From Coriobacteriales bacterium (lineage in GTDB: Bacteria; Actinomycetota; Coriobacteriia; Coriobacteriales; UMGS124): a DNA stretch of 43,940 nt. Where the stretch lies: positions 1-43,940 of the forward strand of contig JAFWFL010000134.1 in the NCBI GenBank assembly GCA_017515595.1, given 5' to 3'. The stretch's first letter is position 1, and each line of letters begins with the position of its first letter. Under the pieces are notes generated by a model. That model did not search any database and was not told where the DNA came from. It worked only from the letters and a program-made list of their open reading frames with translations. This document shows positions 17,771 through 25,434 of this stretch, one piece after another. The translations under genes and the position numbers were made by a program.

Positions 17771-17830
17771 AACAGTGACGGTTACTGTTCACAGGGTTTG
17801 AGTCGGCGGGACATATACTCTGTGAACAGT
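17771..17830. repeat. Nested inverted repeats upstream of the LuxR-family gene
   Basis: AACAGT (17771-17776) pairs with ACTGTT (17784-17789). The latter is also the start of ACTGTTCACAG (17784-17794), which pairs perfectly over 11 bp with CTGTGAACAGT (17820-17830). The middle arm can pair with either side. It lies about 65-125 bp upstream of the predicted transcription start, so DNA-level operator sites are more likely than an RNA switch. Confidence 0.6.
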
Positions 17831-17898
17831 TACAACAAAAAAGCAATGCAAACTTTAACATTTTAAGGGTATTTATACTACCATTAAAATAAGGTATA

Positions 17899-17916
17899 CT
17901 GTGATCTAAGTCACAG
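17899..17916. promoter_or_regulatory. CRP-type palindrome between aroQ and the LuxR-family gene
   Basis: The sequence contains an exact TGTGA-N6-TCACA (17900-17915), extended by one C/G pair on each side. That is the consensus for CRP-class regulators. It is 226-243 bp upstream of the LuxR-type start and 28 bp past the aroQ stop. On the minus strand it would also fold as a 6-bp stem followed 6 nt later by TTATTTT, so a weak aroQ terminator is the alternative reading. Confidence 0.5.
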
Positions 17917-17943
17917 GTGTTTCATGAACCATTCTCGTATTCT

Positions 17944-18393
17944 TTACGCCTGTGCATCATGTTTTATATAATCAGCCAAGAGATGCAAAGCATGTTTATA
18001 ACCATCGAGACCTTCTCCGCTTATGGTGGCTATACAGGCTTTGCGTACATATGATATTTGGCGAAAATCCTCACGTTTTGAAACATCGCTTATATGTACC
18101 TCAACAGCGGGAATTCCAACAGCTTTTAAAGCATCCAGTAACGCTATTGACGTATGAGTATATGCTGCAGGGTTTATAACAATGCCATCATAAATTCCGT
18201 AGGCATTCTGAATGGCATCAACAAGGTCTCCCTCATGGTTTGACTGATAATGGTCAGCTGTCTCAAAACCATATTCTTTGCCGGCCGTCTCAATAAGATT
18301 CAAAAGATCTTCGTAACTCTGTGATCCATAGATTTGCGGTTCGCGAAGACCGAGCATATTTATATTTGGACCGTTGATTACCAGGGCTTTCAC
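17944..18393 (-). CDS. aroQ: 3-dehydroquinate dehydratase, type II
   Basis: Third step of the shikimate pathway: 3-dehydroquinate to 3-dehydroshikimate. The 149-residue length and the motifs are those of the dodecameric type II enzyme: GPNINMLGLREPQIYG with the catalytic Arg and Tyr, NPAAYTHTS, and VEVHIS with the catalytic His. The start is GTG and overlaps the aroEK stop by 4 nt (GTGA), so translation is probably coupled. It is the last gene of the ppaC-queH-tyrA-aroC-aroEK-aroQ run. Confidence 0.95.
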   Translation of the reverse strand: MKALVINGPNINMLGLREPQIYGSQSYEDLLNLIETAGKEYGFETADHYQSNHEGDLVDAIQNAYGIYDGIVINPAAYTHTSIALLDALKAVGIPAVEVHISDVSKREDFRQISYVRKACIATISGEGLDGYKHALHLLADYIKHDAQA

Positions 18394-19694
18394 AGTACGT
18401 CTCCTTCCTGGAGAATAGATGTGAGTTTTTTCGCATTGTCACGCGATCCTTTGCCCGAGTCAATGGTTAAGTCGGCCCAGGCGCGGTAGAGAGGTTCTCG
18501 TGTCTCACGGATTTTCTCAATGCCGAGTTTTTGACTGACAGGCCTTCCTTTTGAAGACAACGTATGCGGGCGTTCGCCAAGACCACGCTCCAAAAGCACA
18601 ATACGACCGTTCATATGGAGATTTGCATAATTTGCTTCTCGCGTTACAACTCCGCCTCCGCAGGAAACAACTCTGCACGGTCCGGAACAGGCTTCATAGG
18701 TGTACTGTTCTTCGAGCTTTCTAAAGCCTTCTTCGCCTTGTGATTCAAAAATCTGCGGAATAGTGAGACCGGTTTTTTGTTCTATGAGCACATCTACATC
18801 AACAAACGTTTTATTGAGCAGTTTTGCGAGACGCTTGCCTACGGTAGTCTTTCCGCTTCCCGGCATGCCTATAATCGAGACGGTTTCGAGTTCATGCAGA
18901 AGCTCAGAATATATAATGTCAATGATCGAATCAGATCTGGTAACAGACAAAAAGAGATCGCTTGCTCGCTTTGCCTGGGCTACAAGCATGTATAAACCAC
19001 CGTAAGCGGGTATACCCAAACGTGAGGCTTCCTGTATAATACGAGTTCTTAAGGGATTGTAAATAAGGTCGAGAACCAGCTCGAGATTCGTAAACTCCCC
19101 GAGATCAATGAGCAAGCTGTCATTTGCATGAGGATACATGCCCACAGGTGTTGCATTCACTATGACAGCAACTTCATGCTTAAGGCTTTGAGCGACCTCG
19201 GAGTTCTTATCAAAATGATCAAAAGTAATTTTACCGTGCCTGGAAGCTGCAACCATCAAACCTGCTCCGAGATCCATAAGTACGGTTTTTACCGTTTGTG
19301 CAGCAGCTCCGTCACCCAAAATAAGACAGGTCTTGCCATGAATGTCTATACCTGATTGATTGACCATACATTTAAAACCGTAATAGTCGGTGTTGTCTGC
19401 ATAGAGGGTTCCGTCATTTTGGACGATAAGTGTATTGGCATTACCCAGGCGCTCGGCATCATAAGAAAGAACTTGTGCCGTCTCTGCAGCTATACGCTTG
19501 TAGGGTATTGTAACATTTATGCCCCGGAACGGGTGCTTCTCAATAAATGCTTGCACGTTCTCTCTGTCTATCTCAATAAGTTTGTAAGGTGAACTCCCAA
19601 GCTTCTCGTGTATCTGTGGAGAGTAACTATGACTGAGCTTCTCGCCCAAAAGGCCAAAGGTGTATTCAATTGGATTACTTTGATTTTCTTCCAT
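18390..19694 (-). CDS. Fused shikimate dehydrogenase - shikimate kinase (AroE-AroK)
   Basis: One 434-residue protein covers two successive shikimate pathway steps. Residues 10-270 are AroE: GEKLSHSYSP substrate site, catalytic K66 (VTIPYK) and the Asp of ADNTDYYG, then the NADP-binding ILGDGAAAQTV at about 125. Residues 272-434 are shikimate kinase with Walker A GMPGSGKT (276-283), the shikimate-binding DVDVLIE and GFRKLE, and the GGG loop in CGGGVV. The start is the ATG at 19694, just after the aroC stop; an earlier in-frame ATG at 19739 would overlap aroC by 38 nt. There is no clear ribosome-binding site, so coupling to aroC is likely. The fusion would channel shikimate or simply fix stoichiometry. 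Confidence 0.93.
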   Translation of the reverse strand: MEENQSNPIEYTFGLLGEKLSHSYSPQIHEKLGSSPYKLIEIDRENVQAFIEKHPFRGINVTIPYKRIAAETAQVLSYDAERLGNANTLIVQNDGTLYADNTDYYGFKCMVNQSGIDIHGKTCLILGDGAAAQTVKTVLMDLGAGLMVAASRHGKITFDHFDKNSEVAQSLKHEVAVIVNATPVGMYPHANDSLLIDLGEFTNLELVLDLIYNPLRTRIIQEASRLGIPAYGGLYMLVAQAKRASDLFLSVTRSDSIIDIIYSELLHELETVSIIGMPGSGKTTVGKRLAKLLNKTFVDVDVLIEQKTGLTIPQIFESQGEEGFRKLEEQYTYEACSGPCRVVSCGGGVVTREANYANLHMNGRIVLLERGLGERPHTLSSKGRPVSQKLGIEKIRETREPLYRAWADLTIDSGKGSRDNAKKLTSILQEGDVL

Positions 19695-19701
19695 ACACAA
19701 C

Positions 19702-20868
19702 CTATTTCTTAAAGAGCTCAAAGATTTTCCCGGCATCAATTATACTCTGATCATGAGATTCAGGTTGAAGCTGTTGTTGTAAAAAGCCGGCTTCTTTAAG
19801 CGCATCTGCCAAAACTGCAGCAACCGCTGCTTCCACAACGGGAACCGCACGAACTACGACAGTGGGATCGTGACGGCCTTTTGCAGAAAGAACAGTTTCA
19901 GATTGCGTTGTGAGATCAATGGTTTGCTGAGGCAGTCCAATTGTTGGGGTTGGTTTAAAAGCAACGCGAACAACAACCGGCATGCCGTTGGTTATTCCGC
20001 CTAAAATACCGCCTGCATTGTTTGAGGCAAATGCAACCCGGTTATCTCTGAGATACAGCGGGTCATTGTGAACACTCCCCCGCATACGTGATGCTTCAAA
20101 TCCTGATCCAAATTCAACACCCTTCACCGCCGGGATACCAAATAAAACCTGTGCCAAGCTGCTCTCGAGACTTCCAAACATGGGCGAACCTACTCCCCAG
20201 GGCATGTTAAGCGCCAGGCATTCGACAATACCTCCAACAGAGTCACCGCTTTCATGAGCTGAGATAATTGTCTGTTTCATAAGGTTGCCGGCAATGTCAT
20301 CTAAGACCGGGAAATCTTTTTGAGATGCAGCCATAACAGTGCCGGCATCTGGTGTCACGGTATCTATGCGGGTATCTTCGATTCCGGCAAGACTATAAAT
20401 ATGTGCTCCTATAACAATGCCGCGTCTGTTGAGAATCTGTTTGCAGATCCCTCCTGCAGCCATAAGCGGAGCTGTCAGCCTGCCCGAGAAATGCCCGCCT
20501 CCAAAAACGTCCTGCTCACCAAGCCATTTGGACCATGCGGTAATATCGGCGTGTCCAGGCCGCGGTTTTTGTGCAATTTCAATATAATCAGAAGACCGTG
20601 TATCTGAGTTTTCTATCAATAATGCAAGAGGTGCTCCGCAGGTCTGGCCGGACCTGTTAATACCGCTTACTATTTGAACAGTGTCTGCTTCTTTTCGGGA
20701 CGTCGAATAAGCAGTTTGTCCCGGAGCTCTTCTAGACATAAAAGAAGCAAGTTCTGTCATATCTACAAATTCGCCGGCAGGCAAACCGTCTATCACAGCT
20801 CCAATGGCACGCGAGTGAGATTGTCCAAAGAGCTGAAATCTTATGCTCGAACCAAAACTACTCGACAT
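19702..20868 (-). CDS. aroC: Chorismate synthase
   Basis: Converts EPSP to chorismate using reduced FMN. The protein is 388 residues from the ATG at 20868; a GTG three codons upstream is possible. It has the first signature as FGQSHSRAIG (Ser/Gln variant of the common FGESHG, catalytic His kept), the RPGHAD motif with the second His, and GGISNGMP-like GGITNGMPV. The ribosome-binding site is weak (GAGAAAG). The gene sits 58 bp after tyrA and 7 bp before aroEK. Confidence 0.95.
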   Translation of the reverse strand: MSSSFGSSIRFQLFGQSHSRAIGAVIDGLPAGEFVDMTELASFMSRRAPGQTAYSTSRKEADTVQIVSGINRSGQTCGAPLALLIENSDTRSSDYIEIAQKPRPGHADITAWSKWLGEQDVFGGGHFSGRLTAPLMAAGGICKQILNRRGIVIGAHIYSLAGIEDTRIDTVTPDAGTVMAASQKDFPVLDDIAGNLMKQTIISAHESGDSVGGIVECLALNMPWGVGSPMFGSLESSLAQVLFGIPAVKGVEFGSGFEASRMRGSVHNDPLYLRDNRVAFASNNAGGILGGITNGMPVVVRVAFKPTPTIGLPQQTIDLTTQSETVLSAKGRHDPTVVVRAVPVVEAAVAAVLADALKEAGFLQQQLQPESHDQSIIDAGKIFELFKK

Positions 20869-20926
20869 CAATACCACATCTTTCTCGATCTTATCAGCTA
20901 AAGTTTGAACAATACCGTCTGTGTTC

Positions 20927-21781
20927 CTAACCGTTACGATTACTGCTCAGTCTGCGTTCGGCCTCTTCTTTAGCTATACGGCCTTCAGCCAAAAGTTCAG
21001 TGAGTTTTTCTTTATCACGGTTGACCAGAGCATCCCTATATGCACTTATATTATCAATAATGGTATTAAGTTCAAATATAAGATTATCGGCATCATCCAA
21101 AAAGAGTTCGCTCCACATATGTTCATTCAAACGGGCAACGCGTGTTAAGTCTCGGTAAGATCCTGCTGAGAAGCCTTTGTGTCCTTGAGCGGTAGGACTT
21201 TTGACATAAGCATTGCTTACAACATGTGCAAGCTGGGATGTATAGGCAATACGTCTGTCGTGTTCTTCTGCATTTGATACTTGGAAAGAGCCAAACTCAG
21301 CCGGTTCGAGAAGCTTTGTAATATGATCGAGAAGCGCCATACTGTCTGTACGCGGCGGAACAATAACCATAGGAGCGCCTTTAAACAAATTGGCTCTTGC
21401 ATACCTGAAGCCAGAGTACTGTGTTCCCGCCATAGGATGACCGCCCACAAAGGTAAAGTTATGCTCGGCTGCGATAGGTGCGCAAGCATATACAACTTCG
21501 CGCTTTACACCGCAGCAATCCATAACAAGTGTTTGCGATTGTACATAGCAAGCATTCTTTTTGAGCCATTCTATGCATCCGGCCGGATAGATAGCCAAAA
21601 GAATAAGATCGCATTCAGGGATCGTATCTTTGTTAAGCTCACCGTCTATAGTCTCAACCTTAGCCGCACCCATACTGTCCTTGTCTGTATCGTAGGCGTA
21701 TACACGCCAATCATGAGCCTTATAGGCTTTTGCCAGAGAGCCTCCAATAAGCCCAAGTCCGAGTATACCTACTGTTTGCAT
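20927..21781 (-). CDS. tyrA: Prephenate dehydrogenase
   Basis: NAD-dependent oxidative decarboxylation of prephenate to 4-hydroxyphenylpyruvate, for tyrosine. The 284-residue protein has the Rossmann motif GILGLGLIGGS at 5-15 and the conserved GGHPMAGTQYSG. There is no fused chorismate mutase or ACT domain. It lies between queH and aroC on the same strand. An AAAGG precedes the ATG at a rather long 11 nt. Confidence 0.93.
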   Translation of the reverse strand: MQTVGILGLGLIGGSLAKAYKAHDWRVYAYDTDKDSMGAAKVETIDGELNKDTIPECDLILLAIYPAGCIEWLKKNACYVQSQTLVMDCCGVKREVVYACAPIAAEHNFTFVGGHPMAGTQYSGFRYARANLFKGAPMVIVPPRTDSMALLDHITKLLEPAEFGSFQVSNAEEHDRRIAYTSQLAHVVSNAYVKSPTAQGHKGFSAGSYRDLTRVARLNEHMWSELFLDDADNLIFELNTIIDNISAYRDALVNRDKEKLTELLAEGRIAKEEAERRLSSNRNG

Positions 21782-21817
21782 GGTGCAACTACCTTTCCGG
21801 ATTTCATATAAGTCATA

Positions 21818-22447
21818 TTACCGTTCAGTCTGAGCGATGGAATATAACCGCTCAATGTCTTTTGAAAGCTTGCGTTTATCTCTGGCTTCAGTTCGTTCCC
21901 GGGCAGCCTCTGCAGCTGAGAAACGACACCCGCAATAGTTTTGCCGGTACATACCCAAAGCGCGCGAACGTCTGGTTGCCTCTGCATAATAAGGCCTGAA
22001 ATCCAGCCAAACAGGTGTTAAGCCGTGTGTTTCACAAACATTTGCAAGGGCTTCTCCGCATATATCAAAGAGCTGGTACGGAGAAACAGCGAGTGTCGTT
22101 GATAAACAGGTAAAACCAAGTTCACAGGCCATGCGAGCCGAGGCTTCCAATCTGAGTTTATAACAAGCTGCGCACCTTTTTTCACGGTTACTGCCAAAGC
22201 ATGCCACTTGTTCTTGCCAGACATTTTTATTATTTGGACCCTCGAGGCACGGTACCTCAACAACTTTTGCCCATGAGCGCAAAACAGCCAGCCGACGTTT
22301 GTATTCGTCGGCCGGCTCTATATTTGGATTAATATATACAAGCGTAGGGGCGTATCCTAAAGAAGTGAGTATACGCACCGGCTCAAGGGAACAGGGTCCG
22401 CAACATGCATGCAAAAAGAGCTTTGTTTTTGAGGACCCTTCACCCAT
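21818..22447 (-). CDS. queH: Epoxyqueuosine reductase QueH
   Basis: QueH reduces epoxyqueuosine to queuosine in tRNA, the last step of the pathway, and is the non-cobalamin alternative to QueG. The 209-residue protein shows the family cysteines: C15, C16 and C19 (LHACCGPC), C92 and C95 (CAACYKLR), and C172 and C174 (NYCGC). These bind a 4Fe-4S cluster and a second metal. GGAG lies about 9 nt before the ATG, inside the end of ppaC (6-bp gap). The tgt gene for the exchange step is elsewhere in the window; the preQ1 synthesis genes and queA are not present. Confidence 0.92.
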   Translation of the reverse strand: MGEGSSKTKLFLHACCGPCSLEPVRILTSLGYAPTLVYINPNIEPADEYKRRLAVLRSWAKVVEVPCLEGPNNKNVWQEQVACFGSNREKRCAACYKLRLEASARMACELGFTCLSTTLAVSPYQLFDICGEALANVCETHGLTPVWLDFRPYYAEATRRSRALGMYRQNYCGCRFSAAEAARERTEARDKRKLSKDIERLYSIAQTER

Positions 22448-22453
22448 ATATTC

Positions 22454-23386
22454 TTACTCCGCAGCTGCAATAAGAGGAGCGGCAACCTGCTTTTTGCGCG
22501 AAAGTACTCCGGGCATCCAAACGCCGTCTTCGCAGGCTTTAATGCCGAGACCTTTCTCGGGAATGGTAGGATCGCCCACAATAAAGACCTGGCTGCCTTC
22601 TTCAATAATGTCAGTGATAAGAAGTACCAGAGAATCTCCGCCCTTCTCGGTGCGGTAAGCTTCCATGGCTTCAAGAATCTCTTTTGATTGCTCAAGAACG
22701 GGCTCTTTGTTTACGGTCTCATACTGACCAATGTATACTGCCTGGCCGCCCATCTCAAAGCGTTTGATGTCGCGGTTAACCATTTGCTCGGGGGTAAAGC
22801 CGTCTGCACCACGGCTCTTAAAGACCTCGGCGCCATAAGCAACAGGGTCAACGCCAATCTTTGCGCCAAGCTTGGCAGCAATCTCACGGTCAACATCTGT
22901 TGTGGTGGGTGACTTGAGCATAACGGTATCGGTCATCATGGCTGCAAGCAAAAGAGCTGCCTGAGTATCGCTCATCTCTACACCAAGAACCTCAAACAGA
23001 CGTGCGATAATGCAGCAGCTTGAACCCCAGGGAAGGTTGATAAAATAAATGGGCTGCGCTGTTTGGGCATCAGCAATGCGGTGATGGTCAACAATTCCTA
23101 CAATCTGGGCGTTTTCAATACCGTCAATGGTTTGAGAAAGCTCATTGTGGTCAGTAAGAATAACCTTTTGCTTCTCGTCAAGCAGAGGGATTGACTCAAT
23201 AAGCTCAGGCTCGGCAATGCCGTACTTTGCGAGAAGCGCAGCGCTTTCACCGGGGAGCCCACCGAGCCTGCAGGGAACATACTCATTTTGAGGCATGGCA
23301 ACACTTAGCAGCTGAGACAAAACCACAGCGCTCATAATTGCATCATTATCAGGATTTTTGTGGCCAAATACGAGAACTTTGCTCAT
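22454..23386 (-). CDS. ppaC: Manganese-dependent inorganic pyrophosphatase (family II)
   Basis: Hydrolyses pyrophosphate from biosynthetic reactions. The protein has 310 residues from the ATG at 23386, with GGAG at 6-nt spacing. Metal ligands H9, D13 and D15 (FGHKNPDNDA) and the DHH motif (GIVDHHRIAD) mark the DHH family; SRKKQV near the C-terminus is the family pyrophosphate-binding motif. There are no CBS domains. The open frame continues 56 codons upstream, but that part is the tRNA-Val gene and its terminator read as protein. I see no convincing private promoter between the terminator and the start. Confidence 0.95.
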   Translation of the reverse strand: MSKVLVFGHKNPDNDAIMSAVVLSQLLSVAMPQNEYVPCRLGGLPGESAALLAKYGIAEPELIESIPLLDEKQKVILTDHNELSQTIDGIENAQIVGIVDHHRIADAQTAQPIYFINLPWGSSCCIIARLFEVLGVEMSDTQAALLLAAMMTDTVMLKSPTTTDVDREIAAKLGAKIGVDPVAYGAEVFKSRGADGFTPEQMVNRDIKRFEMGGQAVYIGQYETVNKEPVLEQSKEILEAMEAYRTEKGGDSLVLLITDIIEEGSQVFIVGDPTIPEKGLGIKACEDGVWMPGVLSRKKQVAAPLIAAAE

Positions 23387-23430
23387 GTGTGCTCCTTTGT
23401 GATAAACCTGAAATACACCGGTTACTCTAT

Positions 23431-23461
23431 AAATAAAAATGGGCGGAAAGAATCCGCCCAT
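23431..23461 (-). terminator. Terminator of the tRNA transcript
   Basis: 9-bp stem ATGGGCGGA (23439-23447) with TCCGCCCAT (23453-23461), a 5-nt loop and a T-rich tail TTTTTATTTAT on the minus strand, directly after tRNA-Val. Confidence 0.85.
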
Positions 23462-23473
23462 ACATACAACTTC

Positions 23474-23548
23474 TGGTGGGCGATGCTGGATTTGAACCAG
23501 CGACCCCATCCGTGTGAAGGATGTGCTCTGCCCCTGAGCCAATCGCCC
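23474..23548 (-). tRNA. tRNA-Val (anticodon CAC)
   Basis: 75 nt with encoded CCA. Acceptor GGGCGAT pairs with ATCGCCC, anticodon stem CATCC pairs with GGATG around loop TTCACAC (anticodon CAC), and T arm GCTGG-TTCAAAT-CCAGC. All stems are perfect. Confidence 0.97.
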
Positions 23549-23554
23549 GGACAC

Positions 23555-23630
23555 TGGTGGAGATAAGGGGGCTCGAACCCCTGACCTCTTGACTGCCAGT
23601 CAAGCGCTCTCCCAGCTGAGCTATACCCCC
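23555..23630 (-). tRNA. tRNA-Ala (anticodon GGC)
   Basis: 76 nt with encoded CCA. Anticodon stem CTTGA pairs with TCAAG around loop CTGGCAG (anticodon GGC). The T arm contains GGTTCGAGCC. The acceptor stem has two G-U pairs. It lies 6 nt upstream of tRNA-Val. Confidence 0.97.
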
Positions 23631-23647
23631 GCGTCCAGTAATTGCTT

Positions 23648-23677
23648 AGAATAACAGAACCAATTTATCTCACGCAA
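23648..23677 (-). promoter_or_regulatory. Probable promoter of the tRNA-Ala/tRNA-Val pair
   Basis: Minus-strand TTGCGT (23672-23677) and TATTCT (23648-23653) with an 18-nt spacer, 17 nt upstream of tRNA-Ala. Confidence 0.4.
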
Positions 23678-23690
23678 GGTATTTGTACAA

Positions 23691-24641
23691 CTACTTAATA
23701 TCTTCAAGCGTAAAATCATCAATGCCCTTAAACACGTCAAGTGCTTCCTGAGCATCATAATCGGCCATGGTAATAGCGCTGATGGCCTTGGTTAGACGAA
23801 CGGCTTCATCAAGAGAACGCTGATGAATGTTACGTCCGGTTGCATTGCCGCTTGCGCCGCCAATATGGATTTGCTCCCAAAGCTGAGTAAGGAAGCTTTC
23901 GGCATCAACAGTAGAACCGCCGGCGCATACAAGGCCGGTACGTCCTGCTGCGGTAGAAGCACGCTTCAAAAGCTCGGCCGAGGTGTTCTCATCTGTCTTT
24001 GAAGGCGGGTTGACCTTAACAAAGTCTGCACCAAGGCATACGGCTGAGCCTGCGGCACCGGCAATAAGATCTGCGTCCTTCTCGGCGGTAACTGCCTGGC
24101 CGCGCGGGTAGATCCAAAGAACAACAATGAGGCCGTTTGCATGGGCATCAGCTACAAGCTGGCCGGCAGCTTCGAGCATTTGATCCTCATACTCTGAACC
24201 CAGATAAATGGTATAGCCAACGCCAACAACGTTAACGCCGGCATCGCGCATATTGAGAACAGAATCAAGATCGCTGAGCATGGCCGAGAAAGGATCGGCC
24301 TGGGCGGTCTTCACGAGGTTGGTCTTAGAATTCATCTTGACGAGGTAATTGATCTTTGGATAATCCTGTGCGTAACGGGCAATAAGACCACGTTGTCCGG
24401 CAAGCACGCCAATAACACCCTGGCTGCCAATTTGGAACATATGCTCGGGATCATTGTCAGAAGGATCAATACCCTCGCCGTAGAAGTCCTTATTCAGATG
24501 CTCAAACTTTTGGTCGCAAGCAAACAGCATAAGGCGGCCGGTACCCTGTGTAGCTGCCAGATAATTAGAAATGTAGTCCTCACGGAATTCCGGCATAACA
24601 TCGAGCGGAACGCGAACGTCCTCACGAGTAATCTTAGGCAT
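23691..24641 (-). CDS. Class I fructose-bisphosphate aldolase, archaeal type (DhnA/DeoC-LacD fold)
   Basis: The 316-residue protein is of the archaeal-type class I aldolase family, which cleaves fructose 1,6-bisphosphate through a lysine Schiff base. The likely Schiff-base residue is K209 in ADFVKVNPP. Other family marks are ACDQKFEHL at 41-49 and the phosphate-binding CAGGSTVD and IGGASGNATGRN. There is a strong AAGGAGG before the ATG. The gene stands alone between the tRNAs and the MBL hydrolase. A transaldolase-like or deoxyribose-phosphate role is less likely but not excluded. Confidence 0.85.
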   Translation of the reverse strand: MPKITREDVRVPLDVMPEFREDYISNYLAATQGTGRLMLFACDQKFEHLNKDFYGEGIDPSDNDPEHMFQIGSQGVIGVLAGQRGLIARYAQDYPKINYLVKMNSKTNLVKTAQADPFSAMLSDLDSVLNMRDAGVNVVGVGYTIYLGSEYEDQMLEAAGQLVADAHANGLIVVLWIYPRGQAVTAEKDADLIAGAAGSAVCLGADFVKVNPPSKTDENTSAELLKRASTAAGRTGLVCAGGSTVDAESFLTQLWEQIHIGGASGNATGRNIHQRSLDEAVRLTKAISAITMADYDAQEALDVFKGIDDFTLEDIK

Positions 24642-24796
24642 AACATTCCTCCTTAATCGAAGCTTTTAAAATGCTTAAAACACATACATGTATAGCTTAC
24701 TCTACTCAGTTATAAAAAAGCAAGATAAATAATGCTGACGGTAGAATTATGCCAGTTAGTGTCTTAATGAGTCATGGGGAAGGATCTCTTGGTTTA

Positions 24797-25420
24797 TTAA
24801 GAGCAGTATGGATTATACTTTTTGCACCATTCTAAGGTTGTTACTGGACCGTGTCCACAGAGGATGAGAGTATCGCCGGGGAGCTTACAGAGTTTTACAA
24901 GGGATTCTTGAATAGCTCTTGGATCACCGCCGGGGAGGTCGCATCTCCCGCAGGATGTGGCAAAGAGCGTGTCTCCGGTAAAAGCCCAGTTATTATCTTT
25001 GTTGTAGTAGGTGACACTCCCGGGTGTATGACCCGGGCATTCAATCACGGCAAAAGTAAGTCCGCCTATTTGTACCGAGTCATTGTCAGATACCGTCTGG
25101 GTTGGCTGAACTTTAAGCTTGCGCGAAAGGCCAAACATTTGTGCATCTCTCGAAAGTGTCTCGAGTAAAGAGATATCTTTTTTGCCGAGGGTCCATGGGC
25201 AGTTATAGGTTTGGATGAGATCATCAAGAGCGCCTACATGGTCAAAGTGCGCATGAGTTATCAAAATATGAATTACAACCCGTTCTCCGAGGGCTTGTTT
25301 TATAGTTTGCGGCTCGTCGCCGGGGTCAACAACAATGACTCCTGATTCAGTTTCAATGATATAGCAGTTGGTTTGGATAGGTCCTACAACAAGATGCTCG
25401 ATTTTTGGTAAGGTATCCAT
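24797..25420 (-). CDS. MBL-fold metallo-hydrolase (glyoxalase II-like)
   Basis: The 207-residue protein has the metal-binding motif THAHFDH (H56, H58, D60, H61), then ECPGHTPGSV, FTGDTLF and GHGPVTTL, the full set for a binuclear metal site. Small YcbL/GloB-like proteins of this type hydrolyse thioesters such as S-lactoylglutathione or bacillithiol-type equivalents, but the substrate here is not deducible. The gene starts 14 bp after the rel stop codon with a modest AAGGAT, so it is the last gene of the leuS-secDF-recJ-rel unit. A short hairpin after it has no T run. Confidence 0.85.
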   Translation of the reverse strand: MDTLPKIEHLVVGPIQTNCYIIETESGVIVVDPGDEPQTIKQALGERVVIHILITHAHFDHVGALDDLIQTYNCPWTLGKKDISLLETLSRDAQMFGLSRKLKVQPTQTVSDNDSVQIGGLTFAVIECPGHTPGSVTYYNKDNNWAFTGDTLFATSCGRCDLPGGDPRAIQESLVKLCKLPGDTLILCGHGPVTTLEWCKKYNPYCS

Positions 25421-25434
25421 AGTTGCAGCGATCC

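Noticed and set aside
23387-23554. N-terminal extension of the pyrophosphatase frame
   Set aside because: The extension is the tRNA-Val gene and its terminator read as protein. The ATG at 23386 has a good GGAG and starts the family sequence.
24642-24796. Small gene in the gap between the aldolase and the MBL hydrolase
   Set aside because: Only short open frames without a ribosome-binding site; the region is AT-rich upstream sequence of the aldolase.
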